From Marinobacter bohaiensis (GTDB lineage: Bacteria; Pseudomonadota; Gammaproteobacteria; Pseudomonadales; Oleiphilaceae), in contig NZ_QGEH01000007.1 in NCBI RefSeq assembly GCF_003258515.1, positions 62,001 to 126,000 on the forward strand: a DNA stretch of 64,000 bases, read 5' to 3'. Every line of letters begins with the position of its first letter. Within the stretch, counting starts at the first letter, position 1. Below the pieces are notes generated by a model that was not told the origin of the DNA, searched no databases, and saw nothing but the letters and a program-made list of their open reading frames with translations. Made by a program: the position numbers and the translations under genes. Positions 27,283-36,601 of the stretch are shown here, in pieces.

Positions 27283-27580
27283 AACCTCAGGCAGCGGCAT
27301 TCTCATTATCGTACTACTGATGGTGGGGGTCACGGTGGCCACGCGCTGGGGCGGCGTCTACGCAATGTCTATCGCCCCCATCAACAATCGGGCCAAACAG
27401 TTCATCAACGCCATGTCCGGCTCAGTGCTGGTTGCCCTGATCGCTCCCATGGCAGAAACCGGGGACATCGGTACCCGCTGGGCATTGCTGGCGACGGCCG
27501 TGGTTATGCTGCTTTCGAAAAAGCCGTTGCTGGCTATCACGTGCGGTATAGCAACGGCGGCGTTAGTGAGGCATTGGTAG
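27272..27580 (+). CDS. azlD: AzlD-family exporter, small subunit
   Basis: Small membrane protein of 102 residues with three to four hydrophobic segments (ILIIVLLMVGVTVATRWGGV; SGSVLVALIAPMAE; KPLLAITCGIATAALV), matching AzlD in size and pattern. It overlaps azlC by 11 nt in another frame, indicating translational coupling. The longer open frame beginning at 27119 runs through azlC and is not supported. Confidence 0.86.
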   Translation: MGIETSGSGILIIVLLMVGVTVATRWGGVYAMSIAPINNRAKQFINAMSGSVLVALIAPMAETGDIGTRWALLATAVVMLLSKKPLLAITCGIATAALVRHW

Positions 27581-27620
27581 GGGTGTTCCGCGCGTCGCAC
27601 CGCCCCCCGGATCGACAACG

Positions 27621-28982
27621 TCACTTGCCAATACAGAAACTGCCGAAAATCTTGCCCAGCAGATCGTCCGGCGTCATGGCGCCGGTGATTTCCCCCAGGG
27701 CGTCCTGGGCCTGACGCAGGTCTTCGGCCAGCAGCTCGCCGGCGCCGAACCCTTCCAGTTGGGCCTGACCCTGGATCATGGCGTCGCGAGCCTTTTCCAG
27801 GGCCACCAGATGGCGCCGCCGCGCCAGGAACCCGCCTTCGGTGGTGGTGGCGTAGCCCATGCAATCCTTCAGGTGATCGCGCAGCACCTCGATGCCATCA
27901 CCAGCCTTGGCGGCGATGCGGATCACCGGCGCCAACGGATTGTCTTCATAGCCGACGTTTTCATGGGACAGGTCGACCTTGTTGCGGATCACGGTCAACG
28001 GCGCGTTCTCGGGCAACCTGTGGATAAAGTCCGGCCAGATGGCTTCCGGGTCCACCGCGTCGGTGGTGGTGGCGTCGACCATCAACAGGATGCGGTCGGC
28101 CTGCTCGATTTCCTCCCAGGCTCGCGCAATGCCGATCCGCTCCACCTCGTCCGGGCTGTCACGCAGGCCAGCGGTGTCGATCACGTGCAACGGCATCCCG
28201 TCGATGTGGATATGTTCGCGCAGCACGTCGCGGGTAGTGCCTTCAATCGCGGTAACAATGGCCGCCTCGCGCCCGGCCAGGGCATTGAGCAGGCTCGACT
28301 TGCCCGCATTGGGCCGACCGGCGATCACCACCCGCATGCCGTCGCGCAGGATCGTCCCCTGCTGGGCTTCGCCGAGAATGCCTTCCAGCTCATCCATCAG
28401 TTGCTGCAGATCGCCGGCCACCTTGCCGTCCGCCAGGAAATCGATTTCCTCCTCGGGAAAATCAATCGCCGCTTCCACATAAATGCGCAGGTGAGTCAGG
28501 TTATCCACAAGCGATTCGATGCGCTGGGAAAAGGCCCCCTGCAGGGAGCGCATGGCGCAGCGGGCGGCCTGCTCGGAGCTGCTTTCGATCAGGTCGGCGA
28601 TGGCCTCGGCCTGGGTCAGGTCCATCTTGTCGTTGAGGAACGCCCGCTCCGAAAACTCACCGGGCCGCGCCAGCCGCGCGCCCTGCTCACAGACTTCCCG
28701 CAGCAGCAGGTCCAGGATCACTGTGCCGCCGTGGCCCTGCAGTTCGAACACATCCTCGCCGGTGAACGAATGCGGGTTGGGGAAAAACAGCCCGATCCCC
28801 TCGTCGATCACCGAGCCATCCCGCGCCAGGAATGGACCATAGTGCGCGTAACGCGGCCTGGGGATAAATCCCAGCACCCGCTCGGCGATGGTCCCGGCAT
28901 CGGGCCCGGACAGACGGATGATGCCGACGCCGGCCCGGCCGGGGGCGGTGGCAATGGCGGCAATGGTGTCGGTGGCGGTCAT
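27621..28982 (-). CDS. mnmE: tRNA modification GTPase MnmE
   Basis: Complete 453-residue MnmE, which works with MnmG on wobble uridines. The N-terminal folate-binding region begins [23 protein letters not shown]. The G domain has [12 protein letters not shown] (about 221), the switch TTRDVL, DTAGLRD and NKVDL. The last residues CIGK carry the conserved C-terminal cysteine. It is separated from yidC by a terminator, so it probably has its own promoter. Its usual neighbour mnmG lies about 26 kb further left. DnaA boxes lie at 28019-28027 and 28501-28509. Confidence 0.97.
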   Translation of the reverse strand: MTATDTIAAIATAPGRAGVGIIRLSGPDAGTIAERVLGFIPRPRYAHYGPFLARDGSVIDEGIGLFFPNPHSFTGEDVFELQGHGGTVILDLLLREVCEQGARLARPGEFSERAFLNDKMDLTQAEAIADLIESSSEQAARCAMRSLQGAFSQRIESLVDNLTHLRIYVEAAIDFPEEEIDFLADGKVAGDLQQLMDELEGILGEAQQGTILRDGMRVVIAGRPNAGKSSLLNALAGREAAIVTAIEGTTRDVLREHIHIDGMPLHVIDTAGLRDSPDEVERIGIARAWEEIEQADRILLMVDATTTDAVDPEAIWPDFIHRLPENAPLTVIRNKVDLSHENVGYEDNPLAPVIRIAAKAGDGIEVLRDHLKDCMGYATTTEGGFLARRRHLVALEKARDAMIQGQAQLEGFGAGELLAEDLRQAQDALGEITGAMTPDDLLGKIFGSFCIGK

Positions 28983-29030
28983 GGGCGATCCAGAAGGCAG
29001 ATTCCAGGGATTAGGGGCATGCTAAACGAA

Positions 29031-29054
29031 ACAGGGCTCCTTGCGGAGCCCTGT
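29031..29054 (-). terminator. Rho-independent terminator after yidC
   Basis: A 10-bp perfect stem ACAGGGCTCC / GGAGCCCTGT with a GCAA tetraloop on the minus strand is followed by TTTCGTTT. It lies between yidC (ends 29075) and mnmE (starts 28982) and would end the rpmH-rnpA-yidD-yidC transcript. Confidence 0.88.
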
Positions 29055-29074
29055 GTGTGCCGTTGTTGCGAGGA

Positions 29075-30775
29075 TCAGGCCTTGCTGGCAGCCATTCCCT
29101 CGGATTCGATCTTGCGCGTGATGTAGTACTGCTGCGCGATCGAAAGCACGTTGTTGACCAGCCAGTAGAGCACCAGACCGGCCGGGAACCACAGGAAGAA
29201 GATGGTGAAGACCAATGGCATCAGCTTCATCACCTTCGCTTGCATGGGGTCCGGCGGCGTCGGGTTCAGGCTCATCTGGATGAACATGCTGATGCCCATC
29301 AGGATCGGCAGCACGAAGTAGGGATCCATCACCGACAGATCGTGTATCCACAGGAAGAAAGGCGCGTGCCGGAGCTGGACGCTCTCGAACAGAACCCAGT
29401 ACAGGGAAATGAACACCGGCATCTGCACCAGGATCGGCAAACAGCCGCCCAGCGGGTTGATCTTCTCCCGTTTGTACAGGGCCATCATTTCCTGAGACAT
29501 GCGCTGACGGTCGTCGCCGTACATTTCTCGCAGGCGGGTAAGCTGCGGTGCCACCGCGCGCATGCGGGCCATGGACCGGTAGCTGGTCGCGGACAGCTTG
29601 AAGAACAGCGCCTTGACCGACACCGTCAACAGGATGATGGCGATGCCCCAGTTGGCGAAGATGCTGTGGAACCAGTTCAGCACGATGAACAGCGGGTGCG
29701 CGATGAAGAACAGGAAGCCGAAGTCGACCGTGCGGTCCAGGTTCGGGGCCACGCCTTCCAGGCGATCGATGATTTTCGGGCCGACGTAGGCGCGGGCGCC
29801 CACTTCCGCCTGCTCACCGGGCGCCACCTGGGTGGAACCGCTGACAAAGCCCATCACCGTCAGGTTGTTACGCTGGGTGGTCTGGTATTGATGCTGAGTG
29901 TCCGCGTCCGGAATCCAGGCGCTGATGAAGTAGTGCTGCAGGAACGCCACCCAGCCACCTTCGGCGGTGCGGTTGATGGGCTGCTCCTTGATGTCGTCGA
30001 AATCGTATTTCTGGTACGGGTCTTCGTCGGTGCTCAGCACCATGCCCAGGAACGCCTTGATACCCAGGCTCTGTTGGGCGGTGGGATCGGGGCTGTTGTC
30101 GCGCACGATCTTGCCGGCGAAGTTGCCCTGCCAGGGCTCGCCTGACTGGTTGTCGATCAGGTAACGGACGTCGATTTCGTAGCTGTCGCGCTGCAGGGTG
30201 TAACGCTTGGTGACTTTGACGCCGCTGTCGCTGGTAAAGGCGAGATCCACCGTCAGGGTGTCAGCGCCCTCGTCCAGCGTATAACGATCCGCCTTGGCCT
30301 GGTACGTGGGCACCGGACCGTTGCGCGAGGCGTCAAAGCCGTCCCGACCGATCAGGCCGCTTTCCAGTACATAGGTTCGGAAGTCATTGTTCTGCAACAG
30401 CTCCAACGGGTTGGGCTTGTTCAGGGATTCCTTGTACTGCAGCAATGAAGCGCGCGTGATATTACCGCCGCGCAGGTCAATGGCCAGATCCAGCACGTCG
30501 GTACGAACCTCGATCTGCTGGCTGGCGTCGGCGTCCTGCGTGGTACTGCCGGCAACCTGGGTCTGCCCCTGATCCTCCGGCGTGCCGAACTCGTTGCCGG
30601 TATCGCCGGTGGCGGATGGGCTGTCCAGTGCCGGGGCCTGCTCACCATTCTGGGACTGGGAGCTCTGGGCCACCGGGGTTTCCGGCGTCTGGTGATAATC
30701 TTCGTTCCAGGCGAGCACCATCATGTAACTGACAATGGCAAGGCCTATCCAGAGGATCGTTTTTTGAATATCCAT
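29075..30775 (-). CDS. yidC: Membrane protein insertase YidC
   Basis: Protein of 566 residues that inserts and folds inner-membrane proteins, alone or with SecYEG. It has a single N-terminal helix (KTILWIGLAIVSYMMVLAW), a large periplasmic beta domain with an acidic, Gln/Ser-rich linker, then the conserved five-helix core with RMRAVAPQLTRLREMYGDD, INPLGGCLPILVQMPVFISL and FPAGLVLYWLVNNVLSIAQQ. ATG 30775 lies 4 nt after the yidD stop codon, so the two are coupled; the longer frame start at 30883 is inside yidD. Confidence 0.97.
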   Translation of the reverse strand: MDIQKTILWIGLAIVSYMMVLAWNEDYHQTPETPVAQSSQSQNGEQAPALDSPSATGDTGNEFGTPEDQGQTQVAGSTTQDADASQQIEVRTDVLDLAIDLRGGNITRASLLQYKESLNKPNPLELLQNNDFRTYVLESGLIGRDGFDASRNGPVPTYQAKADRYTLDEGADTLTVDLAFTSDSGVKVTKRYTLQRDSYEIDVRYLIDNQSGEPWQGNFAGKIVRDNSPDPTAQQSLGIKAFLGMVLSTDEDPYQKYDFDDIKEQPINRTAEGGWVAFLQHYFISAWIPDADTQHQYQTTQRNNLTVMGFVSGSTQVAPGEQAEVGARAYVGPKIIDRLEGVAPNLDRTVDFGFLFFIAHPLFIVLNWFHSIFANWGIAIILLTVSVKALFFKLSATSYRSMARMRAVAPQLTRLREMYGDDRQRMSQEMMALYKREKINPLGGCLPILVQMPVFISLYWVLFESVQLRHAPFFLWIHDLSVMDPYFVLPILMGISMFIQMSLNPTPPDPMQAKVMKLMPLVFTIFFLWFPAGLVLYWLVNNVLSIAQQYYITRKIESEGMAASKA

Positions 30776-30779
30776 AGGT

Positions 30780-31067
30780 TTACTGTGTCGGCTGTTTTGA
30801 ATGGTATGAACCGTGTTGTGGGTGCTCGTCCTGAGAATCGGGCGTCCCAGCCGTTGGTGGGACGGGGTCATAACCGCCGGCACACCAGGGATGACAGCGT
30901 AGCAGCCGTCTTAACGTCAGGTAACCGCCGCGCAGGATACCATGCCTTTCAATCGCTTCCAGTGCATAACTTGAGCAGGTGGGGTAGTGGCGGCAGTGGG
31001 AGGCCATGAGGGGACTGATGGCGTACCGGTAAAAGCGGACGGGCAGAAGTACGAGCTGTCGTATCAT
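30780..31067 (-). CDS. yidD: Membrane protein insertion efficiency factor YidD
   Basis: Small protein of 95 residues with the YidD core [21 protein letters not shown] followed by [12 protein letters not shown] and [17 protein letters not shown], including its conserved cysteines. It assists YidC-dependent insertion. It sits between rnpA (19 nt upstream) and yidC. The start at ATG 31067 ([12 protein letters not shown]) is typical; the longer in-frame version overlaps rnpA. Confidence 0.95.
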   Translation of the reverse strand: MIRQLVLLPVRFYRYAISPLMASHCRHYPTCSSYALEAIERHGILRGGYLTLRRLLRCHPWCAGGYDPVPPTAGTPDSQDEHPQHGSYHSKQPTQ

Positions 31068-31086
31068 CAGATCCGGTACCCCTGAG

Positions 31087-31461
31087 TCAGCCGGAGGCAG
31101 GCTCCGCTTTACGGGCCTTGCGCCGCAAGCGCTGCCACAGCTCATTTAGAATCCGATGGATTGTCGGATTATCGAGTTCCGCCAACCCCGGTCGGCCCAG
31201 GACAACAATGTCCATCGCGGGTAGATCGTCATGCTGGCGAAAAGTTTCCCGCACCAAGCGTTTCACCCGATTGCGTTGAACAGCCAGCCTCAGATTCTTC
31301 TTCGAGAATATCAAGCCGACCCTGGCGCGCCCGAGGTTATTCGGGGTAGCCAGGATCAGAAAATGCCGGTGCGGAACGCGCACTTGCACCTGATTGAAAA
31401 CCCCACTGAAATCATGGGGTTTGAGCAGGCGATCCTGCTTCGTAAACGTTCTTGGCGGCAT
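31087..31461 (-). CDS. rnpA: Ribonuclease P protein component
   Basis: Basic protein of 124 residues that helps the RNase P RNA trim tRNA 5' ends. The family RNR motif is in [16 protein letters not shown], preceded by [13 protein letters not shown]. It follows rpmH by about 20 nt, the near-universal rpmH-rnpA arrangement. The 3' half is charged and somewhat longer than the E. coli protein. Confidence 0.96.
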   Translation of the reverse strand: MPPRTFTKQDRLLKPHDFSGVFNQVQVRVPHRHFLILATPNNLGRARVGLIFSKKNLRLAVQRNRVKRLVRETFRQHDDLPAMDIVVLGRPGLAELDNPTIHRILNELWQRLRRKARKAEPASG

Positions 31462-31480
31462 CGAGACCTGTCAGTCTGTA

Positions 31481-31615
31481 TCAGGCAGACAGGCGGGCGC
31501 GACCCTTGGCACGACGACGGGCAATCACTTTGCGGCCGTTGGCGGTTGCCATGCGGGCACGGAAGCCGTGAACACGCTTACGCTTCAGGACGCTGGGTTG
31601 AAACGTTCTTTTCAT
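31481..31615 (-). CDS. rpmH: 50S ribosomal protein L34
   Basis: 44-residue, highly basic ribosomal protein beginning [18 protein letters not shown] and containing [19 protein letters not shown], essentially the bacterial L34 consensus. ATG 31615 is the start; the 67-residue open frame reaching 31684 is only an upstream extension. It is the first gene of the rpmH-rnpA-yidD-yidC operon and points away from dnaA. Confidence 0.98.
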   Translation of the reverse strand: MKRTFQPSVLKRKRVHGFRARMATANGRKVIARRRAKGRARLSA

Positions 31616-32533
31616 GATGTCGATCTCACGTTCGTGATGTGTGGAATACGTAATCCTGTCTTTTGACTGTCGACCTCCGGGCATCTGCTGGATCGGCAGA
31701 TATCCTCTTGCCGGAGCAACCTGTCAAAAAATGATCAGCCAAAATAGGAGCGCGATTTTAGACAAACGGCGGCTGGAATTCAATCGTTATTGGGGGATTC
31801 ACGGTTTCTACGCAGTTGCTTGTTATGTCGGCGGTGACTGACGGATTTCGATTGGAAGGAGAAGCCACGGATCGATTATCCGAATCCCCGGTGTTTTTCG
31901 GTAACAGTCATAAAAAGTCTCTTTTTCTCTTAAATGAATCTAAGACAGTTACTGTTACTGTTAGGCAGCCGCTTTTCTGTGGATACATCAGAATATTTGA
32001 ATGAAAACATGAGTCTGGAGTATTGAGAAGGTTGGGCGTAAGGCGCCCTGGAGGCTGGGGAAAAGCGGTCATGGAAATGGGGAAAAAATGACCATCCGAC
32101 AAACAGGCGAGTTGTTCATGGATTCGGGCTCAGGTTGTTAGGGGGGTTGCTGACCGCTAAATCACAGAGGTCTGTGGAAAACTTTCTGTCACTGAATTTC
32201 TGTACACAACCCTGTTTTTAACGTGTTAATTATTTGATAAATAATACAAAAGTTATGCACAGGGTGTTTATGGTTTGGAATTTGGGGCTTTTGTTGGGGG
32301 GCTGGCGAGCGTAGAATGAGCCGCTATTCAGGCTTTCCATGAGTCTATTGCTGTTGTTACCCGCTGAAACTGACACCCGGCCCGCGCGGTTATAGGGTGC
32401 TCTGAAGCCGTCGTGCCGGGATTTCCGTTTGATGCACGGCTGTGGCGATGGGCAGTGACTTATAAGAAGAAGGCTGATTTATTCCGTAATCATCCTCATT
32501 CAGGGATTGGCTACGCATTGGAGGCTGGCTTTC
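31616..32533. other. rpmH-dnaA intergenic region, candidate chromosomal origin oriC
   Basis: This 918-nt non-coding gap is where Pseudomonas-type bacteria keep oriC. It contains an AT-rich tract at about 32211-32260, ending in a consensus-type DnaA box TTATGCACA (32253-32261). Weaker boxes are TGTGGATAC (31979-31987) and TGTGGAAAA (32172-32180), and a TTACTG hexamer is repeated at 31949-31963. Surprisingly, no perfect TTATCCACA occurs here although 23 are scattered elsewhere. The rpmH and dnaA promoters must also lie here. Start of replication at this site is inferred from position. Confidence 0.6.
31699..31727 (-). promoter_or_regulatory. Candidate sigma-70 promoter for rpmH
   Basis: On the minus strand a perfect -35 TTGACA (31722-31727) is followed after 17 nt by GATATC (31699-31704) as a weaker -10. 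It lies about 84 nt upstream of the rpmH start codon in the rpmH-dnaA gap. Inferred by consensus only. Confidence 0.55.
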
Positions 32534-34033
32534 GTGCCGCAATCTATCTGGCATCAGTGTCTTGATGTACTCCGGGATGAGTTTCCCGCCCAACAGTTCA
32601 ATACCTGGTTGCGTCCCCTGCAGTCCGACCACCGGGACGACCAGCTCATGCTGTTCGCACCCAATCGTTTCGTGATGGACTGGGTGAACGAAAAGTACCT
32701 GCGTCGTATTGAGGAGGTCCTCAAGGATCTGCTCGGCGGCCAGGCGCCACGCATTCAGATGACCGTCGGCAGCGCGCCTGTCCAGGCTGAGCCGGTGGAG
32801 CGCGCCGCAGCACCGGCGCCCGGTCCGGTGGAAAGCGAAGAGGCGGTCAGCGAGGAGGAAAGGGGCGTGGCCGCCACCGTCGTGGAACGTCCGGCCCCTG
32901 CGCCAGCGGCACCGGCGGCAACCACTTCTTCGCCCGCTCCGGCGCGAACCGCGCAGCCTGCAGCCCATACCGGCGAGCGCCGCAATGTCCAGGTTGAAGG
33001 GGACATCAAGCACCAGAGCTTTCTCAATGAAAGCTTCACCTTCGAAACCTTTGTCGAGGGCAAATCGAACCAGCTGGCACGGGCTGCTTCCATGCAGGTG
33101 GCGGAAAATCCCGGGGGAGCCTATAACCCGCTGTTCCTGTATGGCGGCGTCGGCCTGGGTAAAACCCACTTGATGCATGCGGTGGGCAACGAAATCGTTC
33201 GGCGCAATCCGCGAGCCAAGGTGGCGTACCTGCGTTCGGAGCGCTTTGTGGCGGACATGGTCAAGGCCCTGCAGCTCAACGCCATCAACGAATTCAAACG
33301 CTATTATCGGTCGGTGGATGCCCTGCTGATCGATGATATCCAGTTCTTTGCCCGTAAAGAGCGCTCCCAGGAAGAGTTTTTCCACACCTTCAACGCCCTG
33401 CTCGAAGGTGGCCAACAGGTCATCGTCACCTGCGACCGCTTCCCCAAAGAGATCGCGGACATGGAAGAGCGCCTCAAGTCCCGCTTTGGCTGGGGACTGA
33501 CGGTAATGGTGGAGCCGCCGGAGCTGGAAACCCGGGTGGCGATCCTGATGAAGAAGGCGGAGCAGGCCAACGTGCGCCTAAGCAGCGAAGCCGCGTTCTT
33601 TATTGCCCAGAAAATCCGCTCCAACGTACGGGAGCTAGAGGGTGCGCTTCGGTTGGTGATAGCGAATGCTCACTTCACTGGGCAGGAAATCACCCCGCCG
33701 TTTATTCGTGAGAGCCTCAAGGATCTGTTGGCGCTGCACGAGAAGCAGGTCAGCATCGACAATATTCAGCGCACCGTGGCAGAGTACTACAAGATCAAGG
33801 TGGCGGATCTGCTGTCCAAGCGGCGGACCCGCTCCGTGACCCGGCCTCGTCAGGTCGCCATGTCGCTGTCAAAGGAACTGACCAATCACAGTTTGCCGGA
33901 GATTGGCGATGCTTTTGGCGGCCGCGACCACACCACGGTGCTCCACGCCTGCAAGAAAATCGTTGAACTGCAGGAAACGGACGCGAATATCCGGGAAGAC
34001 TATCAGAATTTCATGCGTCTGCTGACGACCTGA
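32534..34033 (+). CDS. dnaA: Chromosomal replication initiator protein DnaA
   Basis: Initiator ATPase of 499 residues that binds DnaA boxes and opens the origin. Domain I starts [22 protein letters not shown]. Domain II is a long Pro/Ala-rich linker (about 85-160). The AAA+ domain has Walker [17 protein letters not shown] (about 205) and Walker [10 protein letters not shown]. Domain IV carries the DnaA signature [20 protein letters not shown] (about 454). GTG 32534, preceded by GGAGG about 10 nt upstream, is preferred over the TTG at 32507. dnaN follows after 65 nt. Confidence 0.98.
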   Translation: MPQSIWHQCLDVLRDEFPAQQFNTWLRPLQSDHRDDQLMLFAPNRFVMDWVNEKYLRRIEEVLKDLLGGQAPRIQMTVGSAPVQAEPVERAAAPAPGPVESEEAVSEEERGVAATVVERPAPAPAAPAATTSSPAPARTAQPAAHTGERRNVQVEGDIKHQSFLNESFTFETFVEGKSNQLARAASMQVAENPGGAYNPLFLYGGVGLGKTHLMHAVGNEIVRRNPRAKVAYLRSERFVADMVKALQLNAINEFKRYYRSVDALLIDDIQFFARKERSQEEFFHTFNALLEGGQQVIVTCDRFPKEIADMEERLKSRFGWGLTVMVEPPELETRVAILMKKAEQANVRLSSEAAFFIAQKIRSNVRELEGALRLVIANAHFTGQEITPPFIRESLKDLLALHEKQVSIDNIQRTVAEYYKIKVADLLSKRRTRSVTRPRQVAMSLSKELTNHSLPEIGDAFGGRDHTTVLHACKKIVELQETDANIREDYQNFMRLLTT

Positions 34034-34098
34034 TACCGTTCAGCGACGTCCCGATTACGCTGACCAACTAACATCCATATAAACAGAATCCGAGTGCC

Positions 34099-35202
34099 AT
34101 GAAACTGACGATCAGCCGAGAATCCCTCCTGACACCACTGCAGTCGATTGCCGGGGTAGTGGAACGCAAACAGACCATGCCGGTACTGTCGAACGTATTG
34201 CTGGTGGCTGAAGAAAACACCCTGACGCTTACCGGGACCAATATGGAAGTGGAACTGGTGGGCCGGATCCAGCCGGTGCATGTGGACCAGCCGGGCCGGA
34301 TTACCGTGCCGGCGCGCAAGCTGTCCGACATCTGCCGGGCACTCGGGGACGAATCGCCCATTGAGCTGAGTCTGGAAGGCGATCGTCTGCACCTGCGCTG
34401 CGGAGCCAGTCATTTCACCCTGTCCACGTTGCCGGCAGAGCATTTCCCCAATGTGGAAGACGATGCTGAGAGCTTCCGCCTGGAAGTCGCCCAGTCGGAT
34501 CTGGGCACGATGCTTGATGCGACCGCGTTCGCCATGGCGCAGCAGGACGTGCGTTACTACCTGAACGGCCTGTTGCTCGAAGTGGACGGTGAGCACCTGC
34601 GTGCCGTGGCGACCGATGGACACCGTCTGGCCATGTCCCACCTGGCGATGGCAACCGGCATCAATGAACCCCGTCAGGTGATCGTACCGCGTAAGGGCGT
34701 GCTCGAACTGGGCCGCCTGCTGGACGACGTACAGACACCGGTTACCCTCGTGTTTGGTGACAACCACCTGCGTGCCACCGTGGGCGCTTACACGTTTACG
34801 TCCAAACTGATCGAAGGCAAGTTCCCGGACTACAACCGGGTGATTCCGCGTGGTGGTGACAAGACGATGCTGGCCGATCGCGCGACGCTGAAGAACACGC
34901 TGCAGCGGGCCGGGATCCTGTCCCACGAGAACATTCGCGGTGTTCGTCTGAGTCTGGAATCCGGGCGACTGCAGATTTTCGCCAACAACCCGGACCAGGA
35001 GCAGGCGGAAGATGCGTTGCCTGTGGATTACGAGGGCGAGAGTCTGCAGATCGGCTTCAACGTCGGCTACCTGGTGGACGTGCTCAACGCGCTGGACGAT
35101 GACCAGGTGAAAATCACCCTGTCGAATCCCAACAGCAGTGCGTTGATTGAGGCCCAAAATGACGCGAGTTGCCTGTATGTCGTCATGCCCATGAGGCTAT
35201 AG
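34099..35202 (+). CDS. dnaN: DNA polymerase III beta subunit (sliding clamp)
   Basis: 367-residue processivity clamp. The N-terminus MKLTISRESLLTPLQSIAGV, the internal QQDVRYYLNGLLLEVDG block and the C-terminal DDASCLYVVMPMRL-type ending (here NDASCLYVVMPMRL) are characteristic. It follows dnaA in the usual order, but the next gene is a kinase rather than recF. Confidence 0.98.
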   Translation: MKLTISRESLLTPLQSIAGVVERKQTMPVLSNVLLVAEENTLTLTGTNMEVELVGRIQPVHVDQPGRITVPARKLSDICRALGDESPIELSLEGDRLHLRCGASHFTLSTLPAEHFPNVEDDAESFRLEVAQSDLGTMLDATAFAMAQQDVRYYLNGLLLEVDGEHLRAVATDGHRLAMSHLAMATGINEPRQVIVPRKGVLELGRLLDDVQTPVTLVFGDNHLRATVGAYTFTSKLIEGKFPDYNRVIPRGGDKTMLADRATLKNTLQRAGILSHENIRGVRLSLESGRLQIFANNPDQEQAEDALPVDYEGESLQIGFNVGYLVDVLNALDDDQVKITLSNPNSSALIEAQNDASCLYVVMPMRL

Positions 35203-35332
35203 AGTAAGAGGCAGCTCGGAGGCGGGTCGGACTCTTTCCCGGCCCGCGTAAACCTTCCCAGACAGGTATTGTTCCGGAGTCTGCTGCTGTTGTTCTGCCG
35301 TTCAGGCTCCTTCGGTAACGAGGAGATTTACA

Positions 35333-36601
35333 ATGGTAGTGAATGGCATCAAGGGCGCCTTCCGGATCGGTCAGACTCTGACCGTACTCGGCAAAACCGG
35401 GGTCAACTGGCTCCGGGGAGATCGGCCGCCAACGCCGGCACTGTTGCGGCAGACGTTTGAAAACCTGGGTGCGACCTACATCAAGCTTGGCCAGTTCATC
35501 GCCAGCTCCCCCACCTTTTTCCCGCCCGGTTATGTGGAAGAGTTCCAGAAATGTCTCGACCGCACGCCCGCCCTGCCCTTTTCACTGATGCGGAAAATCC
35601 TGCGCGAGGAACTGAAACAGCCGCTGGAATCCGTTTTCGCGCATATTGATCCGGTCCCGCTGGCATCGGCTTCCATTGCCCAGGTCCATGCCGCTCGGTT
35701 GGTCACCGGTGAAGATGTGGTGATCAAGATCCAGAAGCCGGGTGTGGAGAACATCCTGCTCACGGATCTTAACTTCCTTTACGTATCGGCACGGGTTCTG
35801 GAAACCATTGCCCCAAAACTGTCCTGGACGTCGCTGTCCGGCATTGTCGAGGAAATCCAGCGCACAATGATGGAGGAATGTGACTTCATCAAGGAAGCGA
35901 ACAACCTCAAGACGTTCCGACAGTTCCTCAGTGACAGTCACAACATGGAGGCAACGGTTCCCAGGGTTTATGAAGCCTGCAGTACCCGGAGGGTGCTGAC
36001 CATGGAGCGTTTCTACGGCGTGCCGCTGACCGATCTTGAGTCGATTCGAACGGTCACCAGCGATCCGGAACGCACGTTAATCACCGCAATGAACACCTGG
36101 TTCTCCAGCCTCACCCAATGCGAGTTTTTTCACGCCGACGTTCATGCGGGCAACCTGATGGTGCTGCGCGATGGTCGGGTGGGCTTTATCGACTTTGGCA
36201 TTGTCGGCCGAATCAAGCCGGATACGTGGCAGGCGGTGTCGGATTTTATTTCCGCGGTGATGGTCGGGCAGTTCGAAGGCATGGCGGATGCGATGGTTCG
36301 GATTGGGGTGACCCATGCCAGGATAGACGTCAACCAGTTGGCCGACGATCTTCGGCGTCTGTATAACCAGATGGACCGGATGGTGCCGGACACGCCCACG
36401 CCCTATGCCGCTGAGGAGGCAGAGGACGAGGTTAACAATATCCTGATGGATATGGTGAAGATCGGTGAATCCCACGGCCTGCATTTCCCGCGCGAGTTCG
36501 CGCTGTTGATCAAGCAGTTCCTTTATTTCGACCGCTATGTGCATATCCTCGCACCGGAAATGGACATGTTCATGGACGAGCGCCTGAATCTTCTGCATTG
36601 A
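35333..36601 (+). CDS. AarF/ABC1/UbiB-family protein kinase-like protein
   Basis: 422-residue atypical kinase. Family features in order: ENLGATYIKLGQFIASSP (KxGQ motif), PLASASIAQVHAARL (alanine-rich loop), VIKIQKPG (ATP lysine), EECDFIKEANNL, catalytic loop HADVHAGNLMV (usually HADPHPGN) and metal-binding FIDFGIVGR. It lacks the C-terminal transmembrane pair of UbiB, so it is not the standard ubiquinone gene and may be a soluble paralogue. Members act in quinone or lipid metabolism; the precise role here is unknown. Its position, 130 nt after dnaN and before recF, interrupts the normally compact dnaA-dnaN-recF-gyrB cluster. A parS palindrome lies just past its stop. Confidence 0.9.
   Translation: MVVNGIKGAFRIGQTLTVLGKTGVNWLRGDRPPTPALLRQTFENLGATYIKLGQFIASSPTFFPPGYVEEFQKCLDRTPALPFSLMRKILREELKQPLESVFAHIDPVPLASASIAQVHAARLVTGEDVVIKIQKPGVENILLTDLNFLYVSARVLETIAPKLSWTSLSGIVEEIQRTMMEECDFIKEANNLKTFRQFLSDSHNMEATVPRVYEACSTRRVLTMERFYGVPLTDLESIRTVTSDPERTLITAMNTWFSSLTQCEFFHADVHAGNLMVLRDGRVGFIDFGIVGRIKPDTWQAVSDFISAVMVGQFEGMADAMVRIGVTHARIDVNQLADDLRRLYNQMDRMVPDTPTPYAAEEAEDEVNNILMDMVKIGESHGLHFPREFALLIKQFLYFDRYVHILAPEMDMFMDERLNLLH

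Noticed and set aside
35222-35247. Hairpin (9-bp stem with one G-U pair) after dnaN
   Set aside because: No T-run follows, so it is not supported as a terminator, though it may be a weak RNA structure.
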